This document shows positions 14,579-22,511 of a stretch of 22,511 nucleotides of DNA, piece after piece. The DNA is taken from assembly GCA_943373175.1 (NCBI GenBank), contig CALSBM010000051.1:1-22511 (forward strand). The letters are read 5' to 3'. Origin of the DNA: JAIXUI01 sp943373175. Its GTDB lineage: Bacteria; Bacteroidota; Bacteroidia; UBA7662; JAIXUI01. The stretch's first letter is position 1; each line of letters opens with the position of its first letter. A model generated the notes under the pieces. The model made no database searches. It was given only the letters and a program-made list of their open reading frames with translations, and was not told where the DNA came from. Position numbers and translations under genes: made by a program.

Positions 14579-17500
14579 ATGAAAAGAATTTGTTTACTTC
14601 TTTTGTTTCTGGCTACTTTATGGAATTCGGCTTTTGGGCAGAATACCTTAGTTCAATGGAACTTTAATTCTCCGATTCCGGATAATAATACCACCACCGG
14701 CGATACTTTACCTAGTTTAGGAAGTGGAGCGTTACTGCGAAATGGTGGAGTAACTTGGACATTTGCTTCGGGCACTGGTGGTGGAGATATTGTCTCTCCT
14801 GACAACTCTGCCTTGAACTTGGCTGGATTTCCTGCGGCTCCTGCTGTGAATCCCAAAACAGCAGGTTTGCAAATCAATTTTAATAGCACAGGATATAGTA
14901 ATCTGGTGCTGACGTTCAGTCACCGCCCGTCGAGCTCATCGTCCAATACGATGGTGATTCAGTACAACCTAAATCGGAATTCCGGCAGTTGGGTTGATTT
15001 TCAGACGCTTCGCATTGAGCCCACTACCAATTCTGGTAACACTTTCTACTTCCGAAATATCGATTTAACCGCTATTTCAGGGTTGAACAACAATCCACTG
15101 GCTGCAATCCGGCTTGTTTCGGATGTGGATTCAGTAACCGGCCAATACAGAGCCTCACAAAGCACTTCTAATTATGCTACCAACGGCACGTGGCGCTTTG
15201 ATGTGCTTACGGTAAAAGATGGAGGAGGAGTAGCTTTACCCAATTCTATCAGTTTTCAAAGTCAGCAAACGGTAGTTGCACACAATGCAGGTCAGCAATT
15301 TGTTCGTGTTCAACTTTCGCAGCCAGCGACATCCGGCGATTCCGTTACATACAGTGTTAGTTATGCTCCCGCAAGTAATAGCAGCGATGTTGCACTCGGT
15401 GCCGGTTTTGCCTCCAATCAGTTGGTAAGAGCCTTGGCGGTGGGTTCACAATTAGATTCCTTCGCGTTTACACCAGTTGCAAACAATGCAGCAGGAGAGA
15501 ATGATACTTTGTATTTCAATCTTACTCAGTTAACAGGGAATTTGCAGCTAGGTGCATCAACCCTTCACACGGTTATTATCACCGGACCATCTGCTATTCC
15601 AAGTAATTTTCCGCTTTATACCGCCGCTCAGATTCGTGGGCTAAACCTTAACGGCGGCCCAGATTCACTAGGAGTGTATTGCAGAGTACGTGGAGTGATT
15701 TATTCTTCCACCCAAAGACCTTCCGGAAATCCCGGTTTTCAAACCGTCCTCCAAGACGCAAGCGGTGGTATTTCTTTATTTAGAAATAACAGCGGCTTAA
15801 GCTATTTGCCCGTTGCCGGAGATTCGGTAGTAGCATTTGGTACGGTGAGTGTTTTTAGGGGGTTGGCTCAGTTGAACGTCGATTCTATCTTCCTTTTAGG
15901 ATCCGGGATGGCTTTGAAATTACCGGCTGTTCTTGGAGTAACCGATACCTTGAACGAGAATACAGAATCGAATCTCATAAGAATCAACAACCTTACAATC
16001 GCCTCCGGAACATGGCCTTCTGCCGGTAACTCGGCTAATGTTACGGTAACTAATGGAGTGAATCAATATTTATTGCGCATCGTAAACTCCACTGATATCG
16101 ACGGAAGTCCTGCTCCAATAGGAACATTTAATTTAATAGGATTAGGTTCTCAATTTACTACATCAACTTCAGCACCTTATTTGGGAGGGTATCAGATTTT
16201 ACCAAGAAGCGTACAAGATATCCTTCAAGCCCAGGTTGATTTATATCCCAAACGTTTAGTAGAGTTCCCCGACAGTTTACTTGCCGGACGTGACACAACA
16301 GTGAAAGTTTATATCCAAAATCAGGGCAATACAGCCTCATCTAATTACAATGTTCAGCTTTGGGTCAATGGTTTCCGGGTAGATAGTGTTGGAGTGAATA
16401 ACAGCTTGCTCCCTGGAGATTCTGCCTTAATCAGTTTAAACCTGCCTGCAACTGCTTCACCATGTGGGATTTATCAGGTGAAGACCATAGTTCAGCATAC
16501 TGGAGACAATGTTCTTGGAAACGATACTTTATCCCGAAGCATGAGGATATATATTCCACAGCCGGTCATAAACCTGTCACGAGATACCGTTTTCTGTGCT
16601 AGCGATAGCTTGATTTTCAGCATAGGTGCTTCAGCCTTTGCTCCACAGTGGCAACGCGACGGACAAGATATCGTAGGAGCCACTGGAGTTAGTTTAGTTG
16701 TCCGCCAAAGTGGCTCATACAGGCTAAAGTGGACAGGCTCCAATAACTGCCAAACGTTTAGCAGGGCTTATCAAGTTACAGTTAATCCACTTCCGACCAC
16801 CCCAACGCTCTCTGCCTCCGGGCCTCTAAACTTCTGTTCCGGAAGTTCAGTAACCCTTACTTCTACCACGGCCAATTCATACGTTTGGCTGCGAAACGAT
16901 ACTGTAATAAACGGGCAATCTGGTGTTAGCCTTTCCGTCAGTCAAAGTGGTCAATACAAAGTGGAAGTAAGTTCTGCGGCTGGTTGTAAGCTGCGCTCTT
17001 CAGCCACTCAAGTTACAGTCAATCCTGTTGTACCAGTTAGTGTCTCAATAAGTACTGCAAGCAACACCGTTTGCCAGAACAGCAATGTGCAGTTTACTGC
17101 GCAAGTGACCAATGGTGGCAATACTCCTGTTTTCCAATGGAAGATTAACAACGTCAATGTTGGAGCTAACAATGCAGTGTTTACTACTGGCTCGCTAAGC
17201 AATAACGATGTAGTAACCGTTCAGGTTACCAGTAATGCGGTTTGTGCTCAGCCGGTGACTGCTCAATCCAATGCATTAGCGATGAGTGTTACGCCAACAG
17301 TTGTTCCTACAGTGGTTATCAATGCCAGTCAGAATACCATTTGTTCAGGCTCATCGGTAAACTTTAGCGCTAACCTTATTAATGGAGGTAGCAACCCTCA
17401 GTATCAATGGATAATTAATAGCCAGAACGTGGGAACCGGCACTACTTTCAGCAGCAATTCTCTTCAAAATGGCGACACTATCCGATTAAGCATCACTTCT

Positions 17501-20500
17501 AATGCGACTTGTGCTCAACCAACTTCGGTAGTTTCCAATTTTATCAGGATGGCAGTAAATCCTGTTCTTACACCCAGCGTTTCGATTTCAGCCAATAACC
17601 TTAATTTATGCGTTGGCGGCACAGCACTTTTTACAGCTACCCCGGTAAATGGAGGAAGTAACCCGGTTTATCAATGGCAGGTTAATGGCCAGAATGCCGG
17701 AACCAACAGCTCTACCTTTAACACTACTTCTCTCAATGATGGTCAGATTGTAACGGTTAAGTTGACCAGTGATGCGACCTGCGCACAGCCTTTGCAAGTG
17801 ACCTCTAATAGTTTGACTGTTAATGTTTCACCATTGATTAGCCCAACAGTGTCGGCGGCAGTGTCAGCAAATCCAGTTTGCTTGGGTGCAACAGCCAACT
17901 TCAATATCGCATCAAGCACCGGAGGTGGTACATCACCGGTTTATCAGTGGTTGGTCAATGGCATACAAAGAGCTACGGGTGCAACCTTTTCTGCCAACAA
18001 TCTCGGGAATGGAGACAGTGTTCGTGTATTGATGACTTCTTCCTCTGCTTGTGCCAATCCTTCTTCTGTATTATCCGATGCCATCGTGATAGGAGTTACA
18101 CAACCGGCACAGCCTTCAGTTACAATTAGCACTCAGAATCAATCCATTTGCCCAGGTCAAACCGCCACTTTTCAGGCTATCCCCACCAACGGTGGTACTG
18201 CACCCCTGTATCAGTGGTTTGTTAATGGCAATAGTCAGGGAGCCGCTACCTCAAACAACGTATTCGTTGTTAACACGCTAATTAATAATGATAAAGTTCG
18301 AGTTCAGATTACAAGCAATGCTGGGTGTTTAAGCACAAACCAAGCCTTAAGTTCTGAACTAACCATTCAGGTACAACCCAGTGCTCCTGCAACAGTACAA
18401 CTTACCGCCAGTGCTAATAATTTATGTGGAAGTTCACCGGTTAAATTCAGCACGAATGCCGGACTTGGAGGAAGCAATCCTCAGTTTCAATGGTTCGTAA
18501 ATGGTGTAGTCAATGCAAATCAGGCCGATACCTTGGTCTTAAGCAACCCTAATGACTTCGATAGTGTAAGGGTAGTTATGACATCGAATGCAAGTTGTGC
18601 AATTCCGGCTGTTGCTTCCTCTCAATCGGTAATTCTCCGTGTTTTCGCAGTGCCAGTAGCCCCCAGTATAAATGCGAATGGCAGCTTGAGTCTTTGTTCT
18701 GGTGATCAGTTAGTATTGTCAACCTCTTCTGGAAATAACCTCCAGTGGATGCGAAACAATGTTGCGTTGCCAGCAGAAACCGGCTTAAGCCTTACAGTAA
18801 ACCAGGCAGGAGTTTATGTGTTAAAGACTACAGGGAGTGGAGGATGCACATCGCTATCCAATGCTTTAACTGTGGTTGTCAATAGCCTACCGCCTGTTCC
18901 TACTATTACTCCATCAGGGACACTAACTTTTTGCCAAGGAGGCAGTGTTTTACTTTCCTCTTCTGCATTGAGTGGTAACCAATGGTTATTGAATAATGCT
19001 CCACTTACAGGAGCCACTGCAACGAGTATTAATGTTCAAGCAGGAGGCCAATACCGAGTTCAGGTTACGAATGGAAACGGCTGTAGGGCTACCTCCACTT
19101 CGTTAAGTGTAACCGTAAATGCCCTACCGGGTGTTCCAGTAGTTAACAACAGCGGAAGCAACAACCTTTGCCAAGGCGATACAGTTACTTTGAGTACCCC
19201 AACCGCTCAATCTTATCAATGGTTAGAAGGTGGTCAGCCACTGTCAGGAGAAACTTTATCCAGCATTAAGGTAAGCCAGTCAGGAAATTATTCCGTGAGG
19301 GTTTCTAACGCTGCTGGATGTGAGCGTACTTCTACAGGTTTGAGCATCGTAGTAAACAGTAGGCCTTCTACCCCGCAGATTGTGCCTCAAAACAATACTA
19401 CCTTTTGCGAGGGTGGGCAAGTAGTCTTGAAATCCAATTCTTCAACCAATAATCAGTGGCTTAGAAATGGAAATCCGGTTACTGGAGCTACTCTTGATTC
19501 ATTTATAGCGACACAAAGCGGTCTTTATAGTGTAGTAGTAACCAATGTTTCGGGTTGTACAGCAACCTCTACAACTACCTCGGTGGTGGTAAACAGTTTG
19601 CCTTCAACGCCAGTTGTTACAGCAAATGGACCTCTTATTTTCTGTGCTGGAAATCAAGTGACGTTGAAAACAACTACTGCAAATGGTTATCAGTGGTTAC
19701 TGAACAATCAGCCGATAGCAGGCGGTTTTGCGGACTCCTTAGTTGTAAATGCTGATGGAAATTATTCAGTAGTTGTTAGTAACAGTTTCGGCTGCCAACA
19801 AACTTCAGCACCCACCCAGGTTGTGGTGAAAACCCTTCCTCCTGTACCGGTAATCAATGCTTCTTCCAATGCTATTTGTAGCGGTGATCAACTTTGGTTA
19901 GTCAGCACACCGGCATTTAATTACCAATGGTTGCTGAATAGTCAACCGATTTCTAATTCAGCCAATGATAGTATTCAGATTTCACAAGCGGGTCAGTACG
20001 TTGTGAAAGCAACTAATCAAGATGGTTGCTCTAATCAATCAGTTCCATTTACACTTGTAGTAAACCCACTTCCTGCACAGCCAGTTTTAAGTGCCGGAGG
20101 GTCGTTAATCTTATGTGCAGGTCAGAAAGTTGTTTTATTCTCGAATTCTTCTACCGGAAATCAATGGTCTCGTAACGGAAACCTGCTTTCAGGTGCAACC
20201 AATGACACGCTACATGCTGAACTAGCTGGAGATTACCGTGTTGTTGTTACCACAATTCAAGGTTGCAGTGCTACCAGCAGTCCATTGACGGTAGTTGTGA
20301 ATGCGCTGCCTACTATCCCTGTTCCCGGAGTCTCTGGAGCCTTGAGTTTTTGCCAAGGCGATACGGTTAAGCTTGGAGTTAGCACCTCTTTAACACCTCA
20401 ATGGTTATTCAACGGAGCTGCAATTCCAGGCGCAACTGCAGACAGTGTTTTAATAAACGCTTCAGGCTCCTATAGTTTGTTGGTAACCGACACCAACAGT

Positions 20501-22213
20501 TGCTCCATACAGTCAGCTCCTTACGTCTTTACTGTTCGTCCTGTTCCTGCTGTACCTCAAATCACGGCTTCAGGGGCAGTGAGTTTCTGCCAAGGCGGCG
20601 GAGTTACCCTCCGTTCTTCTTCTTCCACCAACAATCAGTGGTACCTCGATGGACTACCCGGTTTTGGATTAACATTGGATTCTTTAACGCTGACCACTAC
20701 TAGTTTAGTAAAAGTGAAAGTAACCAATGCTCAAGGGTGCAGTGCGGTATCAACCCCAGTTCAGGTGACGGCATTCAGTTTACCTGCAACACCTTCTATT
20801 CAAGCACTTGGCAGCACAACATTCTGTTCAGGTGGACAGTTGCAGTTGATTTCCAGTCAGGTTTCCGGAAATCAATGGTTACTGAATGGTCAGTCAATTA
20901 GCGGACAAACTACTGATACTTTGTTAGTTAGCAATTCTGGTAACTACAGTGTTCGGGTTACGAATGCTCAGAGTTGTAGTTCTACTTCCGCAACTACCAC
21001 TGTTACAGTGAATACGCTTCCTGCAACACCAACTATCTCTGCATCAGGTGTGGTGACTTTCTGTGACGGAGGCAGTGTGAGGTTAACTTCTTCCCTAACA
21101 GGAGGTAATCAATGGCTATTAAACGGTCAGCCTATTGCCAATGCGAATCAGGATACATTAAGAGTTAGCACTACTGGAACATATTCCGTGAGGTTCACTA
21201 ACAGTAATGGTTGTAGTTCAATTTCACAAACACAGGTAATAACGGTGAATCCGCTCCCTAATGCAGTGAATATTACCTCAACCAATTCCTTGACCTTCTG
21301 CCAGGGAGGCCAGGCCGTACTAAGAGCCGGCGGTTCTGCTACAGGATATCAGTGGTGGCTTAACGGACAAGTTATTGCCGGAGCTGTTACGGATAGTTTT
21401 GTAGCTACCCAGGCAGGAACTTATGTTTTACAAATCTTCAATTCTTTCGGTTGCAGTGCCTTAAGTACTGCGGTTAGTATAACTGTAAACAGCCTTCCAG
21501 CAACACCTTTGTTGAACTTAAGTGGAACACAATCATTGTGCGCAGGCAGTACATTAGTGTTAACCACTACTGCCTCAGGGCCATTTCAATGGTTGTTGAA
21601 TGGTTTTCCAATTTCAGGAGCAAACAGCAATGCTTTGTCGGTAACTACCGCCGGATTGTATAGCCTACAGGTGAGTAATGCTAGCGGATGCTTCAGCACC
21701 TCTTCAGCAGTACAGGTAAACCTGGTGCCTCTTCCACCTAAGCCGAATGTACTTCGTGTCAACGATTCTCTGCTTTCCAGCGCACCAGCGGGCAATCAAT
21801 GGTATTTAGTAGGATTTGGCCCATTCCCTAATGGTAACTTGCAGAATTTTGTGCCGAATACTGCTGGTTCTTACTATGTAATTGTAACTGTAAATGGATG
21901 TTCATCCGTTTCATCTGATACAATAGCGTTTGTTGGAAGCTCAGTTCAAACAGTCAATGCCAGTTTACCTGTTACAATTTGGCCTAACCCGTCAAGTGGA
22001 ATTTTTAGTGTGAAGCTGGAGGAAAACCTGAATGCTGAAGAAACCCGATTTGAAATGCTGGATCTTTCCGGTAGGAGGTTAATGAGTGAAACTCAGGGGG
22101 CGGTTTCTTTGCCCTATACCATTCATGCAGAAGGACTGGCAGAAGGAATGTATTTGTTACGAGTTGTTCGAGGCAATAGAACTGCGATTGTTCGTGTTCA
22201 AATTCTGAAGTAG
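14579..22213 (+). CDS. Giant T9SS-secreted adhesin-like protein with 22 Ig-like repeats
   Basis: The 2544-residue protein has a signal peptide (cut near residue 20, SAFG then Q). In order follow a jelly-roll-like region (about 21-215), a Calx-beta-like region (about 220-338), a DUF5689/OB-like region (about 340-546: TAAQIRGLNLN, VRGVIYSS, QTVLQDASGGISLF), a CARDB-like domain (about 553-660: TVKVYIQNQGNTASSNY, LLPGDSALISLNL) and 22 tandem Ig-like units (about 661-2456). The C-terminal domain from about 2465 is type A T9SS: IWPNPSSGIFSV, FEMLDLSGRRL, LAEGMYLLRV. T9SS exports such proteins and often anchors them to surface lipopolysaccharide. Almost every unit has two Cys, suggesting one disulphide each. 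A surface stalk or adhesin role is inferred from the architecture. The reading frame is intact over 7.6 kb. It is monocistronic and ends at a strong terminator. Confidence 0.95.
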   Translation: MKRICLLLLFLATLWNSAFGQNTLVQWNFNSPIPDNNTTTGDTLPSLGSGALLRNGGVTWTFASGTGGGDIVSPDNSALNLAGFPAAPAVNPKTAGLQINFNSTGYSNLVLTFSHRPSSSSSNTMVIQYNLNRNSGSWVDFQTLRIEPTTNSGNTFYFRNIDLTAISGLNNNPLAAIRLVSDVDSVTGQYRASQSTSNYATNGTWRFDVLTVKDGGGVALPNSISFQSQQTVVAHNAGQQFVRVQLSQPATSGDSVTYSVSYAPASNSSDVALGAGFASNQLVRALAVGSQLDSFAFTPVANNAAGENDTLYFNLTQLTGNLQLGASTLHTVIITGPSAIPSNFPLYTAAQIRGLNLNGGPDSLGVYCRVRGVIYSSTQRPSGNPGFQTVLQDASGGISLFRNNSGLSYLPVAGDSVVAFGTVSVFRGLAQLNVDSIFLLGSGMALKLPAVLGVTDTLNENTESNLIRINNLTIASGTWPSAGNSANVTVTNGVNQYLLRIVNSTDIDGSPAPIGTFNLIGLGSQFTTSTSAPYLGGYQILPRSVQDILQAQVDLYPKRLVEFPDSLLAGRDTTVKVYIQNQGNTASSNYNVQLWVNGFRVDSVGVNNSLLPGDSALISLNLPATASPCGIYQVKTIVQHTGDNVLGNDTLSRSMRIYIPQPVINLSRDTVFCASDSLIFSIGASAFAPQWQRDGQDIVGATGVSLVVRQSGSYRLKWTGSNNCQTFSRAYQVTVNPLPTTPTLSASGPLNFCSGSSVTLTSTTANSYVWLRNDTVINGQSGVSLSVSQSGQYKVEVSSAAGCKLRSSATQVTVNPVVPVSVSISTASNTVCQNSNVQFTAQVTNGGNTPVFQWKINNVNVGANNAVFTTGSLSNNDVVTVQVTSNAVCAQPVTAQSNALAMSVTPTVVPTVVINASQNTICSGSSVNFSANLINGGSNPQYQWIINSQNVGTGTTFSSNSLQNGDTIRLSITSNATCAQPTSVVSNFIRMAVNPVLTPSVSISANNLNLCVGGTALFTATPVNGGSNPVYQWQVNGQNAGTNSSTFNTTSLNDGQIVTVKLTSDATCAQPLQVTSNSLTVNVSPLISPTVSAAVSANPVCLGATANFNIASSTGGGTSPVYQWLVNGIQRATGATFSANNLGNGDSVRVLMTSSSACANPSSVLSDAIVIGVTQPAQPSVTISTQNQSICPGQTATFQAIPTNGGTAPLYQWFVNGNSQGAATSNNVFVVNTLINNDKVRVQITSNAGCLSTNQALSSELTIQVQPSAPATVQLTASANNLCGSSPVKFSTNAGLGGSNPQFQWFVNGVVNANQADTLVLSNPNDFDSVRVVMTSNASCAIPAVASSQSVILRVFAVPVAPSINANGSLSLCSGDQLVLSTSSGNNLQWMRNNVALPAETGLSLTVNQAGVYVLKTTGSGGCTSLSNALTVVVNSLPPVPTITPSGTLTFCQGGSVLLSSSALSGNQWLLNNAPLTGATATSINVQAGGQYRVQVTNGNGCRATSTSLSVTVNALPGVPVVNNSGSNNLCQGDTVTLSTPTAQSYQWLEGGQPLSGETLSSIKVSQSGNYSVRVSNAAGCERTSTGLSIVVNSRPSTPQIVPQNNTTFCEGGQVVLKSNSSTNNQWLRNGNPVTGATLDSFIATQSGLYSVVVTNVSGCTATSTTTSVVVNSLPSTPVVTANGPLIFCAGNQVTLKTTTANGYQWLLNNQPIAGGFADSLVVNADGNYSVVVSNSFGCQQTSAPTQVVVKTLPPVPVINASSNAICSGDQLWLVSTPAFNYQWLLNSQPISNSANDSIQISQAGQYVVKATNQDGCSNQSVPFTLVVNPLPAQPVLSAGGSLILCAGQKVVLFSNSSTGNQWSRNGNLLSGATNDTLHAELAGDYRVVVTTIQGCSATSSPLTVVVNALPTIPVPGVSGALSFCQGDTVKLGVSTSLTPQWLFNGAAIPGATADSVLINASGSYSLLVTDTNSCSIQSAPYVFTVRPVPAVPQITASGAVSFCQGGGVTLRSSSSTNNQWYLDGLPGFGLTLDSLTLTTTSLVKVKVTNAQGCSAVSTPVQVTAFSLPATPSIQALGSTTFCSGGQLQLISSQVSGNQWLLNGQSISGQTTDTLLVSNSGNYSVRVTNAQSCSSTSATTTVTVNTLPATPTISASGVVTFCDGGSVRLTSSLTGGNQWLLNGQPIANANQDTLRVSTTGTYSVRFTNSNGCSSISQTQVITVNPLPNAVNITSTNSLTFCQGGQAVLRAGGSATGYQWWLNGQVIAGAVTDSFVATQAGTYVLQIFNSFGCSALSTAVSITVNSLPATPLLNLSGTQSLCAGSTLVLTTTASGPFQWLLNGFPISGANSNALSVTTAGLYSLQVSNASGCFSTSSAVQVNLVPLPPKPNVLRVNDSLLSSAPAGNQWYLVGFGPFPNGNLQNFVPNTAGSYYVIVTVNGCSSVSSDTIAFVGSSVQTVNASLPVTIWPNPSSGIFSVKLEENLNAEETRFEMLDLSGRRLMSETQGAVSLPYTIHAEGLAEGMYLLRVVRGNRTAIVRVQILK
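16559..17023 (+). repeat. Protein-level tandem repeats, class A, first block (2 units)
   Basis: Two units of about 78 residues within the giant adhesin. The pattern is LPxxPxLxASG, FCxG near position 17, QW or VW about 20 residues later, GxYxVxV, a second Cys in a GC or NC pair and a closing VxVN. The first unit is somewhat divergent (DTVFCASD, QWQRDGQDI, GSNNC). Confidence 0.85.
17024..18646 (+). repeat. Protein-level tandem repeats, class B (6 units of about 90 residues)
   Basis: Six units that are longer than class A. Each has PSVSIS, a first Cys, FxAxxxNGGSNPxYQW, VNGQ, a NGDxVxVxxTSNAxCAQP segment and a closing VxV. The NGG(S/N)NPxYQW and TSNAxC signatures are diagnostic and absent from class A. 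The block splits the class A units into 2 before and 14 after. Confidence 0.88.
18647..21949 (+). repeat. Protein-level tandem repeats, class A, second block (13 intact units plus 1 degenerate)
   Basis: Fourteen units of about 79 residues with the pattern LPxxPxIxASG, FCxGGxVxLxS, NQWLLNGQPIxGA, D(S/T)xxV, GxYxVxVTNxxGCSxTS, VxVN. The last unit, from 21728, keeps NQWYL, GSYYVIV and NGCSSVSS but lacks the first Cys and has an insertion after the Trp; it leads into the T9SS domain. The units vary enough at DNA level that they look old rather than recently amplified. Confidence 0.88.
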
Positions 22214-22225
22214 TAGCTACTGTTT

Positions 22226-22268
22226 CAACAAAAAGGCCGAAGTGTTATTACTTCGGCCTTTTTTGTTG
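22226..22268 (+). terminator. Strong Rho-independent terminator of the giant adhesin gene
   Basis: The 17-base arm at 22226-22242 (CAACAAAAAGGCCGAAG) pairs with 22251-22268 (CTTCGGCCTTTTTTGTTG) apart from one bulged T, around an 8-base loop TGTTATTA. The GC-rich upper stem with flanking A and T runs is a textbook intrinsic terminator, working in both directions by symmetry. It starts 12 bases after the stop at 22213. Confidence 0.93.
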
Positions 22269-22511
22269 GTGCGTCAGGCATGTGTATCAGCTATAGGGTG
22301 GAAGTCCCGAGCGGGAGTTGCAGTACTTACCGTTAGCCATGAGCAAGGGTGTCCGTTGTGAGGCGGAATCTGAAGGAAGCTGGCGGCAAACATTCGAGCC
22401 TACGAACAGGAACTTTATAAGAGGCGTGGTTATGAGGATGATGTTGCCAAACAAACAAAAGTCCGATACTGCACAGATTGTAACGACGTATATAAAGAGG
22501 CTACATGAATG
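22269..22511 (+). mobile_element. Group IIC intron, 5' part of domain I (cut by window edge)
   Basis: The sequence from GTGCG at 22269 follows, block by block, the Oceanobacillus iheyensis group IIC intron as I remember it: GTGCGTCAGGCATG, CTATAGGGTGGAAGTCCCGA, CCGTTAGCC, GCAAGGGTGTCCGT, GCGGAATCTGAAGGAAGC, GGCGGCAAAC, GAACAGGAACTT, TAAGAGGC, AAACAAAAGTCC. GTGCG fits the GUGYG 5' splice site. Such introns are self-splicing retroelements that usually encode a reverse transcriptase/maturase in domain IV; that part lies beyond the window. The intron begins exactly where the terminator stem ends, the insertion habit known for class C. An open frame from an ATG at 22432 runs to the edge but lies within conserved domain I and is not called. 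Confidence 0.92.

Noticed and set aside
16559..21949. CRISPR-like or satellite array
   Set aside because: The periodicity (about 237 and 270 bases) is in one intact reading frame and conserved at protein rather than DNA level.
22432..22511. Start of the intron-encoded reverse transcriptase
   Set aside because: An open frame from this ATG reaches the window edge, but it lies within the conserved domain I segment and lacks any reverse-transcriptase similarity; the real ORF is expected in domain IV.

Overview
The window comes from a Bacteroidota genome, probably close to Flavobacteriales; the genus cannot be told from the sequence. The evidence is: two proteins with type IX secretion (T9SS) C-terminal domains, one of the gliding motility-associated kind and one of the classical kind; almost no Shine-Dalgarno sequences; repeated -7 elements of the Bacteroidota form TAnnTTTG (or TAnnTTCG) close to start codons; and a panC-panD-flippase-heptose adenylyltransferase run next to a divergent glycogen-synthase-like gene, an arrangement I recognise from this phylum. 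No tRNA, rRNA or CRISPR array was seen.

Layout. (1) 1-643, minus strand: 5' part of a divergent GT5 glycogen/starch synthase, cut by the window edge. (2) 751-7497, plus strand: tightly packed run of panC, panD (pantothenate synthesis), a flippase-like membrane protein, heptose-1-phosphate adenylyltransferase, a secreted beta-propeller/PKD protein with a gliding-type C-terminal domain, a SAM methyltransferase and a DUF6671-like zinc-ribbon protein. (3) 7558-8463, minus strand: an outer-membrane beta-barrel protein of unknown role. (4) 8683-11896, plus strand: a TetR-family (PaaR-like) regulator followed by paaA, paaB, paaC and paaD, the phenylacetyl-CoA epoxidase genes, with a palindromic candidate operator over the promoter. 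GC content is visibly higher here than in the flanks. (5) 11916-12485: an acidic protein of unknown function. (6) 12540-13814, minus strand: serS. (7) 13913-14371: a small exported probable barrel protein. (8) 14579-22213: a giant (2544 aa) T9SS-secreted adhesin-like protein with 22 tandem Ig-like repeats in two classes, ended by a strong Rho-independent terminator. (9) 22269 to the window end: 5' part of a group IIC intron inserted exactly at the 3' foot of that terminator.

How the genes work together. panC and panD make pantothenate for CoA. The flippase-like protein and the heptose adenylyltransferase point to the cell envelope. TetR-paaABCD form a self-contained, probably phenylacetyl-CoA-responsive operon for aerobic aromatic degradation; the reductase PaaE and later pathway genes are not in the window. 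The most interesting points are the terminator-associated group IIC intron, the 14-bp operator in front of the paa operon and the two-class repeat architecture of the giant adhesin. I saw nothing that amounts to a clearly new multi-gene system.
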